Shown one piece after another: positions 36,761 to 44,609 of a stretch of 64,000 nt of DNA. Numbering within the stretch: the first letter of the stretch is position 1; every line of letters starts with the position of its first letter. Origin of the DNA: Prosthecobacter vanneervenii (lineage in GTDB: Bacteria; Verrucomicrobiota; Verrucomicrobiia; Verrucomicrobiales; Verrucomicrobiaceae); the NCBI RefSeq assembly GCF_014203095.1, contig NZ_JACHIG010000007.1, positions 1 to 64,000 of the forward strand. Reading direction: 5' to 3'. The translations under genes and the position numbers were made by a program. The notes beneath the pieces are model-generated. The model made no database searches and was not told the origin of the DNA. It worked only from the letters and a program-made list of their open reading frames with translations.

Positions 36761-37924
36761 TCACTTTTTCTTCAGCGCCGCATCGATGTCCTTCCACAGG
36801 TCTTCCACGTGCTCGATGCCGACGGAGAAGCGGACGAGGCCGTCGGTCACGCCGGCGGCTTCGCGGGCGTCTTTGGGGATAGAGGCGTGGGTCATGCTGG
36901 CGGGGTGGGCCACGAGGCTTTCGATGCCGCCGAGGCTTTCGGCCTGGGTGAAGAGGCGAAGGCGGCGGATGAAGGCCAGGGTGTCGGCGTAGCTGAGGCC
37001 GAAGTCGGCGAGGAGCATGCCGCCGCCGGCAGACATCTGCTTTTTGGCCAGCTTGTACTGTGGGTGGCTTTTCAAGAAGGGGTACTTCACGCTCTTCACC
37101 CCCTTGCGGCCTTCGAGGCGGGTGGCCAGCTCCAGGGCGTTGGAGCAGTGGCGCTCCATGCGCACGGCCTCGGTCTTGGCCCCGCGGGAGGTCAGCCAGG
37201 CATCGAAGGGGCTGGGCTGCAGGCCGATGGCTTTTTGCGCAAAGATCATCTTGTCCTGCCACTCGTCGGAGTTGGTGCACACGGCACCGCCGAGGCAGTC
37301 GCTGTGGCCGTTGGTGTACTTGGTGGTGCTGAGCAGGGAGAGGTCCGCACCCAGATCCAGCGGCTGCTGCAGCAGGCTGGAGGCAAAGGTGTTGTCCATG
37401 GCCACCACAGCGCCCGCTTTGTGCGCCACCTCGCTGATGGCCTTGATGTCGAGGATTTTGAGCAGCGGGTTGGTGGGAGATTCCAGCCAGACGAGCGCAG
37501 GCTTCAGGCGGGTGATGAGGTCGTAGTTTTCGGGATTGGTGAGATTGGCGTACTTGATCTTCACGCCAAAGCGCTTGAGCACCTTCTCAAAGATGCGGTA
37601 GGTGCAGCCGTAGATCTGCTGCTCGGAGAGGATGGTATCCCCCGTTTGGAGGGAGAAGAGAATGGCGGAGATGGCGCTGAGCCCGCTGGCAAAGACGGTG
37701 CTGTGCCTGGCATTTTCCAGGCTGGCCAGGGTGGTCTGCAGGTTGCGGAAGTTTGGGTTGCCGGAGCGGGTGTAGTCAAAGCTGCCGGGATTCCCGCTCT
37801 CAAAGGTGGAGGTCATGTAGATCGGGGGGATCACCGCGCCGGTTTCGCTGCGGTAGTCCTGGCCTACATGGATGGCGCGCGTCTCGAAGCGAGCGTCTGC
37901 GGGAATGGTCGGGTCGTCCTTCAT
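36761..37924 (-). CDS. Cystathionine gamma-synthase/lyase family enzyme
   Basis: A 387-residue standard-length Cys/Met metabolism PLP enzyme. It shows FETRAIHVGQ, the SFDYTRSGNPNFRNLQ region, FASGLSAISAI, WLESPTNPLL, VAMDNTFAS and the Schiff-base Lys in LSTTKYTNGHSD. The C-terminal ESLGGIESLVAHPASMTH and VRFSVGIEHVEDLWKDI segments are typical. It could be MetB-, MetC- or gamma-lyase-like, and these cannot be separated by eye. The next gene on the same strand is a divergent paralogue, suggesting a sulfur-amino-acid pathway. Confidence 0.9.
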   Translation of the reverse strand: MKDDPTIPADARFETRAIHVGQDYRSETGAVIPPIYMTSTFESGNPGSFDYTRSGNPNFRNLQTTLASLENARHSTVFASGLSAISAILFSLQTGDTILSEQQIYGCTYRIFEKVLKRFGVKIKYANLTNPENYDLITRLKPALVWLESPTNPLLKILDIKAISEVAHKAGAVVAMDNTFASSLLQQPLDLGADLSLLSTTKYTNGHSDCLGGAVCTNSDEWQDKMIFAQKAIGLQPSPFDAWLTSRGAKTEAVRMERHCSNALELATRLEGRKGVKSVKYPFLKSHPQYKLAKKQMSAGGGMLLADFGLSYADTLAFIRRLRLFTQAESLGGIESLVAHPASMTHASIPKDAREAAGVTDGLVRFSVGIEHVEDLWKDIDAALKKK

Positions 37925-38007
37925 GGTATGGCGTGATGTGTGACATGCAGAATTAGCTTTGCAAGGCCCCTGCGCTCATGCTTTATGAGTTAATCACCTG
38001 ATCTTTC

Positions 38008-38745
38008 ATGGCCGACTCCACTGCTCCTCGAAAATTCCGTCGCGTTCTGCTCAAACTCAGCGGTGAAGCGCTGAGAGAGCCGGGCAGCCAGGAAAACATT
38101 TCTCCTCCAATCGTCGAAGACATGGCGGCGCAGATCAAAGCGGCGCACCAGACGGGCCTGGAGATCGCCCTCGTGGTGGGCGGCGGGAACTTCTGGCGCG
38201 GCATCACCGCCAGCAACAAAGGCATGGAGCGCGCCACCGCCGACTACATGGGCATGCTGGCCACCGTGATGAACTCCCTGGCCGTGCAGAGCATGCTGGA
38301 GGCGATGGACGTGCCCACCCGCGTGCAGAGCGCCATCAAGATGGACAACGTGGCCGAGCCCTTCGTTCGCCGCAAAGCCATGCGCCACCTGGAGCTGGGC
38401 CGCGTGGTCATCTTCGCCGCAGGCACGGGCAATCCTTTCTTCTCCACTGATACTACGGCCGCGCTGCGCGCCAGCGAGATCAATGCCGAGATCGTGCTCA
38501 AGGCCACCAAGGTGGACGGCATCTACGATTCCGATCCCAACAAAAACCCGAACGCCGTCAAGTTTGACCGCGTGAGCTTCCACGAGTGCCTGACACGCCA
38601 GCTCAAGGTGATGGACTCCACCGCCTTCTCGCTTTGCATGGAGAACAACATGCCCATCGGCGTCTTTAGCATGAATGAGCCCGACAACATTCGCCGTGCG
38701 CTCGTTGGCGAGCACATTGGCACCATGGTGGACGCCAAAGGCTGA
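38008..38745 (+). CDS. pyrH: UMP kinase (PyrH)
   Basis: A 245-residue amino-acid-kinase-fold enzyme that phosphorylates UMP to UDP. Landmarks are [12 protein letters not shown] (the phosphate-binding Lys), [46 protein letters not shown] and [10 protein letters not shown]. Length and motifs are those of bacterial PyrH. It precedes frr by 23 bases, a widespread pyrH-frr arrangement. Confidence 0.96.
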   Translation: MADSTAPRKFRRVLLKLSGEALREPGSQENISPPIVEDMAAQIKAAHQTGLEIALVVGGGNFWRGITASNKGMERATADYMGMLATVMNSLAVQSMLEAMDVPTRVQSAIKMDNVAEPFVRRKAMRHLELGRVVIFAAGTGNPFFSTDTTAALRASEINAEIVLKATKVDGIYDSDPNKNPNAVKFDRVSFHECLTRQLKVMDSTAFSLCMENNMPIGVFSMNEPDNIRRALVGEHIGTMVDAKG

Positions 38746-38768
38746 ACAATTTCTAACACAAGACTGAT

Positions 38769-39335
38769 ATGGACCCTGAACTGACGATGATGGAGGCCGA
38801 CGAGGCCATGACGAAGGCTGTGGAGCACGCCATCCATGAATTTGCGACCGTGCGCACCGGCAAGGCCTCCCCCACGCTGGTGGAAAACATGGACGTGCAT
38901 GTGATGAGCTACGGCAGCCACATGAAGATGAAGCAGCTGGCCATGATCACCACGCCCGACGCGCGGCTGATCCGCATTGAGCCCTTTGACTCCTCCACGC
39001 TGCAGGACATCGACCGCGCCATCCGTGAGTCCCGCCTGGGTCTGAATGGCAGCATTGAGGGCAAGGTGATCCGCCTGCCGATCCCCGCCCTATCCCAGGA
39101 GCGCCGTGAGCAGATGGTGAAGATGTGCAAGAGCCTGGGTGAAGACGCCCGCGTGCGCGTGCGCTCCGCCCGCCGCGATGCCCTCGAAGCCCTCAAAAAA
39201 GGCGAGAAGGACGGCCACATCACCGAGGACGACCTGCACCGCATGGAGAAGGAAATCCAGACCATGACGGACAAGAAGATCGCGGAGATCGACCAGCATG
39301 TGGTTTCCAAGGAGAAGGAGATTCTGACGGTGTGA
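38769..39335 (+). CDS. frr: Ribosome recycling factor
   Basis: A 188-residue RRF. It splits post-termination ribosomes with EF-G. The conserved segments are visible: MTKAVEHAIHEFATVRTGKASPTLVENM, YGSHMKMKQLAMITTPDARLIRIEPFD, IRLPIPALSQERREQMVK and VRSARRDALEAL. It belongs to the pyrH-frr unit. Confidence 0.96.
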   Translation: MDPELTMMEADEAMTKAVEHAIHEFATVRTGKASPTLVENMDVHVMSYGSHMKMKQLAMITTPDARLIRIEPFDSSTLQDIDRAIRESRLGLNGSIEGKVIRLPIPALSQERREQMVKMCKSLGEDARVRVRSARRDALEALKKGEKDGHITEDDLHRMEKEIQTMTDKKIAEIDQHVVSKEKEILTV

Positions 39336-39350
39336 GGGTATGAGGACACC

Positions 39351-39758
39351 ATGCGCCTGTTTCTCGACACCTGCAGTTTGAACCGTCTTTGGGATGACCA
39401 GACGCAGGTGCGGGTTCATTTGGAGGCCGAATCGGTCATATACATTCTTGATGCTGCGAAAGCAGGCCGGGACGAACTGGTGAGCAGTGACTATCTGCTG
39501 GCAGAGATTCTGGACAATCCTGATGTCGCGCGACGAGCGGATGTGATGGCTCTTCTGCAGCCTGCCATCTTGAATATTGCGGCGCACTCCGAGATCGAAA
39601 AGCGCGCCCATGATCTGGAAGGTTGGAACATCCGTCATTTCGACGCCCTGCATGTGGCCGCCGCTGAAGCTGCTTCCTGCGATTATCTCCTTACCACGGA
39701 TGACAAATTCCTCCGCCGTGCGACCCGGGCGCTGGGGCGATTCACGTCAAAGTCTTGA
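39351..39758 (+). CDS. PIN-domain nuclease, probable toxin
   Basis: A 135-residue PIN domain. The first acidic site is MRLFLDTCSLNRLWD and the Glu lies in YLLAEIL. The later acidic cluster is HFDALHVAAAEAASCDYLLTTDDKFL. It is of the type that pairs with a small antitoxin. A small gene follows 34 bases later, so the toxin would come first in the module, which is less common. It starts 15 bases after frr and may share its transcript. Confidence 0.8.
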   Translation: MRLFLDTCSLNRLWDDQTQVRVHLEAESVIYILDAAKAGRDELVSSDYLLAEILDNPDVARRADVMALLQPAILNIAAHSEIEKRAHDLEGWNIRHFDALHVAAAEAASCDYLLTTDDKFLRRATRALGRFTSKS

Positions 39759-39792
39759 ATCCTTTCGATTATCCGCGATCTTTGCCTCCATC

Positions 39793-40032
39793 ATGAACAC
39801 CCTGCACCAGATCAACGAGAAAGCCCGGAGCGTTCTGCGGGACGCGCTTGGTCCGGTGGACTATGCCCGTTACCAGCAGCAGTTCAGCCTGGGTTCTGGA
39901 GATTACACTGCTGAGAGACAAAAAGCGGAACAGCCCGATATTGAGACTATCAGCAAGCGCGTGGAAGAACTAAAAGCAGCAGGACTGCTTGTGCCGCCGC
40001 CGAATGCTCGTTTGCTGGCAGGCCCGCCTTGA
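39793..40032 (+). CDS. Small protein paired with PIN nuclease, probable antitoxin
   Basis: A 79-residue protein (MNTLHQINEKARSVLRDALGPVDYARYQQQFSLGSGDYTAER) with a Pro-rich tail. The pattern of an N-terminal helix, a DxxRFxxQF-like segment and GSGDYTAER recurs in small proteins I associate with PIN-domain partners. It is therefore assigned as antitoxin by recollection and context. Experimental support is lacking. Confidence 0.6.
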   Translation: MNTLHQINEKARSVLRDALGPVDYARYQQQFSLGSGDYTAERQKAEQPDIETISKRVEELKAAGLLVPPPNARLLAGPP

Positions 40033-40062
40033 GAGCCCCTCACCGATCCACGCCTTCTTTGA

Positions 40063-40743
40063 TTGATGTTTCCCGCCCGCGATTATCTCGACCTCACCCA
40101 CACCAAGCATGGCATCCTGTTTCCGGATGACTCCCCGGTGTGGACGGCGCTGGCGCGGATCGAGTCCTACCTCGACTTCCGTCTCTCGCGGGAAATCCGC
40201 ACTCAGGTGCCCCCTGGTGCTTATATCGGGGAAGATGTTTTTATCGATGAAGGAACGGTGCTCGAGCCCGGCGCGGTGATCAAAGGTCCGGCATGGATCG
40301 GGCGAAACTGCCAGATCCGCACTGGCTGCTACATCCGGGAGAATGTCATCATCGGAGACGGCTGTGTGCTGGGAAACTCCTGTGAGTTTAAAAACTGCGT
40401 GGTCTTCGACGGCTGCGAGGTGCCGCACTACAATTACGTGGGTGATTCCATTCTCGGCCACAAGGCCCATCTGGGGGCGGGCGTGGTGCTTTCCAATGTG
40501 CGGCTGGATCGCCTGGAGGTCACTGTGAAATCCGGCAGCGATCTCATTCCTACCAGCCTGCGAAAGTTTGGAGCCATCGTGGGAGACTACGCCGAGATCG
40601 GCTGCAACAGCGTCATCAGTCCCGGCAGCATCATTGGCCGCAGGAGTGTCGTCTATCCCCTTACTCACTTCAGCGGCGTGCTGGAGGCGGATCTCCTGCT
40701 CAAGACACGCCAGACCCAGCAGGTGGTGAAGCGCCGGCGGTAG
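40063..40743 (+). CDS. Left-handed beta-helix (hexapeptide) transferase-like protein, GlmU C-domain type
   Basis: A 226-residue protein with hexapeptide repeats from about residue 55 (GAYIGEDVFIDEGTVLEPGAVIKGPAWIGRNCQIRTGCYIRENVIIGDGCVLG onward), forming a left-handed parallel beta-helix. The VPHYNYVGDSILGHKAHLGAGVVLSNVRLD segment resembles the acetyltransferase loop of GlmU-type proteins. No nucleotidyltransferase domain is present. A sugar-nucleotide acyl- or nucleotidyl-related role is likely. Substrate unknown. Confidence 0.82.
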   Translation: MMFPARDYLDLTHTKHGILFPDDSPVWTALARIESYLDFRLSREIRTQVPPGAYIGEDVFIDEGTVLEPGAVIKGPAWIGRNCQIRTGCYIRENVIIGDGCVLGNSCEFKNCVVFDGCEVPHYNYVGDSILGHKAHLGAGVVLSNVRLDRLEVTVKSGSDLIPTSLRKFGAIVGDYAEIGCNSVISPGSIIGRRSVVYPLTHFSGVLEADLLLKTRQTQQVVKRRR

Positions 40744-40802
40744 TTGTTTCGTGGCGTCATTGAATAGAAAGGGGGCGGCGGGAGTCATAGCTCCCATCAG
40801 CC

Positions 40803-43616
40803 ATGAAATCATGTTTCCGCTTACTGAGCACCGCCGCAGCCATCCTCTCGCTGTCTGGCTGTGACAAATCTCCCCCTTCCGCCTCCACAAACACCGCTGA
40901 CAGCCAGCTGGCCGAGGCACGCGATGCGCTGCAGCGTCAGGCTCTGGAGATCGAGACCAAGACCGCCCTGATGGACAAGCAGCTCGCGGAGATGCAGCAG
41001 TCTCTCAAGGAGAATGAAAACACCAGCCTGCGCTCCTCTCTGGATGCTCTGAAGCGCGAAAACGAAGGACTGCGTGAGCAGGCCGAAGACGTGCGCCGCC
41101 AGAGCGATGCCGTCAGTCGGCGCATCGCGGCGGCGGTGCCCCCTGCGCCGAGCGTGGTGCAGCAGCCGGCGGCAGTGCCGGATTATACGCTGTTTTATGA
41201 AAATCTGGCCCCCTATGGGCGATGGCTGGAGGTGGCTGGCTACGGTTACTGCTGGCAGCCCACCGTCACGGTGGCTGGGTGGAGGCCCTACTGGGATGGC
41301 TGCTGGTCCTGGTCTGCCTTTGGCTGGGCCTGGCAGTCCAACGAGCCCTTTGGCTGGATCACCTACCATTACGGCCGCTGGGTGGAGCTCTCTGTTTATG
41401 GCTGGATCTGGGTGCCGGGCCGCGAGTGGGCGCCTGGATGGGTGGCGTGGCGGCAGAGCCCCGACTGCGTGGGCTGGGCGCCGCTGCCTCCGGAGCCGGG
41501 TGCCTGCAATGGCGTGTATCGTGACTGCGACTCCCGCTACAGTCTCGGCCCTACGAGCTACGTCTTCATCCCCATCACCCGCTTTGTCAGCCCCACCTAT
41601 GTCAATGTCTATGCCCCGGTGACCCAGCGCACCACGATCTACCGCCAGAGTGTGAACGTGACGCAGATCGTGCCCCGCAGCGGCCACCACCATGCCTTTG
41701 TGCAGCAGGGAGGGCCCCCGCGTGCGCAGATGGAGCGCGCCTGTGCCCATGAGGTACCGCAGCGCCAGGTGCAGGTGGTTCATGCGGATCAGTTCTCACG
41801 CCAGCAGCATGGTCATCCTAGACCGGAGTCGCCCATGGCCATGGTGGACCTCCCAGCTGTCGGCCCTGGCGTGCGCGTCAGGCGTCCGGAGATCCGCGAG
41901 CACGTTCAGCGTCCGGTGCCTGTCAGCGGCTTTGCTGGTGTGCCGCAGCGGACCGCGTCCGAGATTCGTGAAAGCCTTGCCAACGAGAGGCAGGACTTTG
42001 AACGCAGGCAGCATGAGCGGCATCCCGCTGGTCCTGCCCGCCATTCGTCTGTGACACCGGGTGTGGGTCCGCAGGAAAACATGCGCCCTGCCATTCCTGC
42101 AGAGCGTGCCATGACCGATAGAGGCACCGCAGAGCAGGCCGCAGCGGCAGCAGAGGCCGAAAGAAACCGCATGCAGGCTCGCGCCGTTCAGCAGCAGGCT
42201 GCTGCTGAACAGCAGCAGCGCATGGCAGGCGAGCAACAGCGGCATGCACAGGAGATGCATGAGCGCACCCAGTCAGAGCAACGTCGTCCCGCAGAGCAGG
42301 CGGCGTCTGCAGAAATGGAAAAGCGTCGTGCTATGCAGTCAGCGGCAGCCGAGCAGCAACAACAAGCCACCGCGAATCAACAGCGCAGCATGGCGGAGGA
42401 GCGCCAGCGCCGTGAGCATGAAATGCGCGGACGCGCCGATGCCGAGAAACAACGGGCCGCAGATCAGGCAGCCGCCGCAGACGCGGAAAAGAACCGCACG
42501 CAGGCAGCCGCCGCGCAGCAGCAGGAGATGGCAGCCACTCAGCAGCGCCAAGCTGCCGAACAGGCTTCCGCAGACCAGGAAAAAGCCCGCCGTTCGGCAG
42601 AATCCGCCGCCATGCAGCAACAGCAAGAAGCCAACCGTCGCAGTCTGGAGATGGCCCAGCGTCAGTCCGAAGAGCAGGCCCGCCGTGGTGCTGAGGACCA
42701 AATGAAAGCCCAGCAGGAAGCAGCGCAGCGAGCCCAGGAGATGGCCCAGCGCCAAGCTGATGAGCAAGCCCGCCGTGCGGCTGAAGAACAAGCCCGCCGC
42801 GCTGCCGAGGACCAGATGAAAGCCCAGCAGGAAACTGCGCAACGAGCCCAGGAGATGGCCCAGCGCCAAGCAGAGGAGCAGGCCCGTCGTGCGGCTGAAG
42901 AGCAGGCCCGCCGTGGTGCTGAGGACCAAATGAAAGCCCAGCAGGAAGCAGCGCAGCGAGCCCAGGAGATGGCCCAGCGCCAAGCTGATGAGCAAGCCCG
43001 CCGTGCGGCTGAAGAACAAGCCCGCCGCGCTGCCGAAGAACAGATGAAAGCCCAGCAGGAAGCAGCGCAACGAGCCCAGGAGATGGCCCAGCGCCAAGCT
43101 GAGGAGCAGGCCCGTCGTGCGGCTGAAGAACAAGCCCGCCGCGCTGTCGAGGACCAGATGAAAGCCCAGCAGGAAGCAGCACAGCGAGCCCAGGAGATGG
43201 CCCAGCGCCAAACTGAGGAGCAGGCCCGTCGCGCTGCCGAGGAACAGATGAAAGCCCAGCAGGAAGCAGCGCAGCGAGCCCAGGAGATGGCCCAGCGCCA
43301 AGCTGAGGAGCAAGCCCGTCGTGCCGCCGAAGAACAAATGAGAGCACAACGCGAAGCCGAGCGCCAGGCGCAGGAGATGGCGCGTCGGCAGGCGGAAGAG
43401 CAGATGAGAGCCCAGCAGGAGGCCGCACAGCGAGCCCAGGAGATGGCGCGTCGTCAGATGGAAGAGCAGATGAAAGCTCAGCAGGAAGCAGCGCAACAAG
43501 CCATGGAGACGGCCAGGAGACAGGCTGAAGAGCAGGCACGTCGTGGCGCTGAAGAAGCCGCCCGCCGTGCGGCCGAGGCAGCACGCAATCAGCCGCAGCC
43601 AGCACCGGGGTCATAA
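40803..43616 (+). CDS. Very long lipoprotein with DUF6600-like domain and A/Q/R/E repeat coiled coil
   Basis: A 937-residue protein. An N-terminal lipoprotein signal (STAAAILSLSGCDKS) and a coiled coil (about 35-95) precede a Trp/Tyr/Gly-rich domain (about 120-240), with YGRWLEVAGYGYCWQPTV, GWITYHYGRWVELSVYGWIWVPGREWAPGWVAW and GWAPLPPEP. This is the DUF6600-type pattern. A basic linker and then about 500 residues of A/E/Q/R/M heptad-like repeats follow. The last third contains near-perfect 38-residue and 30-residue tandem repeats. It is probably an extended envelope protein. Function unknown. Confidence 0.8.
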   Translation: MKSCFRLLSTAAAILSLSGCDKSPPSASTNTADSQLAEARDALQRQALEIETKTALMDKQLAEMQQSLKENENTSLRSSLDALKRENEGLREQAEDVRRQSDAVSRRIAAAVPPAPSVVQQPAAVPDYTLFYENLAPYGRWLEVAGYGYCWQPTVTVAGWRPYWDGCWSWSAFGWAWQSNEPFGWITYHYGRWVELSVYGWIWVPGREWAPGWVAWRQSPDCVGWAPLPPEPGACNGVYRDCDSRYSLGPTSYVFIPITRFVSPTYVNVYAPVTQRTTIYRQSVNVTQIVPRSGHHHAFVQQGGPPRAQMERACAHEVPQRQVQVVHADQFSRQQHGHPRPESPMAMVDLPAVGPGVRVRRPEIREHVQRPVPVSGFAGVPQRTASEIRESLANERQDFERRQHERHPAGPARHSSVTPGVGPQENMRPAIPAERAMTDRGTAEQAAAAAEAERNRMQARAVQQQAAAEQQQRMAGEQQRHAQEMHERTQSEQRRPAEQAASAEMEKRRAMQSAAAEQQQQATANQQRSMAEERQRREHEMRGRADAEKQRAADQAAAADAEKNRTQAAAAQQQEMAATQQRQAAEQASADQEKARRSAESAAMQQQQEANRRSLEMAQRQSEEQARRGAEDQMKAQQEAAQRAQEMAQRQADEQARRAAEEQARRAAEDQMKAQQETAQRAQEMAQRQAEEQARRAAEEQARRGAEDQMKAQQEAAQRAQEMAQRQADEQARRAAEEQARRAAEEQMKAQQEAAQRAQEMAQRQAEEQARRAAEEQARRAVEDQMKAQQEAAQRAQEMAQRQTEEQARRAAEEQMKAQQEAAQRAQEMAQRQAEEQARRAAEEQMRAQREAERQAQEMARRQAEEQMRAQQEAAQRAQEMARRQMEEQMKAQQEAAQQAMETARRQAEEQARRGAEEAARRAAEAARNQPQPAPGS
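42678..43600 (+). repeat. Intragenic tandem repeats, 114 bp and 90 bp units
   Basis: Four consecutive 38-codon units begin with ARR(G/A)AEDQMKAQQEAAQ. Two 30-codon versions lacking one ARRAAEEQ block follow, then degenerate units to the gene end. The DNA of the units is nearly identical, including synonymous positions, which indicates recent expansion by slippage or recombination. Copy number may differ between strains. Confidence 0.88.
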
Positions 43617-43623
43617 TGGCTAC

Positions 43624-44448
43624 TCACACCCGCAGCATGTCCTTCACCACCTGCCAGTAGAGAAAGATGCAGCCGCGCCAGGAGTAGCGGAATTCACCGT
43701 TGCCCGTGGGCTCGATCACGCCGGCGGTGATGTTGTGGTCGATCTGCATGCTCATGTCCCGCTCGATGTAGGCGTGCAGGTACTCGGTGTCCTGCAGCGA
43801 GAGATCCTCCACGCGGATGCCCTCGCTCTGTAGAAAGTGCTCGTGGCGGTCCATCAGCTCCGCAAAGGAGCCCGCGTGCATGAAGCGGTTCAGCCGCTGC
43901 TTGGGCGAGTGCTTCATGGTGGCTGCAAAGGGGTAGTTTGTGGTCGTGAAAGTCACGCCGCTACTGGCGCGCGAGGTCAGGCTGACGTAGGGAAAGCCAA
44001 AATCTCCCTGCTGCACCAGCGCGATGGAGGCCTGGGTGCGCTTGGCTTCATGGTAAAAGAGCCGCATGAAGTAGTCCGTCTGGCTGAACTGCCAGCCGGT
44101 GTCTCCCACCTCCACAAAGCCCTCGTTGTCCGCCTCGCTGCTGAGGTCCGAGAGTTCGGGGAAGACTTCTCGTGAAGGTGGAAAGCGGTGCTTCACCTCG
44201 CTCTTGATCGGAAAGCGCAGGCGGCGCACGCGGAAGACGATCTCCATCCATGGCAGCATGAACCATGCTCCCACAAAGATGGCCCCGCCAACATGGGTGT
44301 TGGTCAGGAAGTAGCCGCCCAGGTAGGAGGCTCCCAGCAGAGCCAGCCAGCCCAGCTTCTGGATAAAGCGGTTGTCATAGGACCGGCAGCCCATGGCAAA
44401 AACGACAGCCGCCGCGACATACAGAATCTGCTGGAGTGTGGTTTCCAT
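43624..44448 (-). CDS. Membrane protein of unknown function
   Basis: A 274-residue protein with three N-terminal hydrophobic helices (about 5-20, 32-50, 55-70) and a large soluble C-terminal domain with a cytoplasmic-like composition. The segment FVEVGDTGWQFSQTDYFMRLFYHEAKRTQASIALVQQGDFGFPY is distinctive, but I cannot place it in a family. It is convergent with the repeat lipoprotein gene (8-base gap). A C-terminal WRGCIFLYWQVVKDML segment is amphipathic. Confidence 0.65.
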   Translation of the reverse strand: METTLQQILYVAAAVVFAMGCRSYDNRFIQKLGWLALLGASYLGGYFLTNTHVGGAIFVGAWFMLPWMEIVFRVRRLRFPIKSEVKHRFPPSREVFPELSDLSSEADNEGFVEVGDTGWQFSQTDYFMRLFYHEAKRTQASIALVQQGDFGFPYVSLTSRASSGVTFTTTNYPFAATMKHSPKQRLNRFMHAGSFAELMDRHEHFLQSEGIRVEDLSLQDTEYLHAYIERDMSMQIDHNITAGVIEPTGNGEFRYSWRGCIFLYWQVVKDMLRV

Positions 44449-44548
44449 GGGCCCGGTGAACTGGGGTAAACGTAAAAGGACAAGTTAAGGGAAGACTTAA
44501 GACAAAGCAACCCCTCTTCCTGTTCCCCCTGAATCACTGAAAATGAAG

Positions 44549-44581
44549 AAGCCGGACGCATTCCCGGATGCGCCCGGCTTG
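44549..44581 (-). terminator. Probable terminator after the phosphate porin gene
   Basis: A 12-bp stem with one mismatch (AGCCGGACGCAT / ATGCGCCCGGCT) around a short loop is followed on the minus strand by CTTCTTCATTTTC. It lies 29 bases past the porin stop. The T tract is imperfect. Confidence 0.7.
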
Positions 44582-44609
44582 CCAACTCAACCTAAAGCAA
44601 AATGGGGGT

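Noticed and set aside
42678..43600. Possible CRISPR array
   Set aside because: The repeats are contiguous 114/90-bp coding units with no unique spacers, in frame with a gene.
42331..43614. Long minus-strand open frames opposite the repeat lipoprotein
   Set aside because: They arise from the periodic repeat DNA. The translations are repetitive Leu/Gly/His or Pro/Gly strings, while the plus frame has a signal peptide and a recognisable domain.
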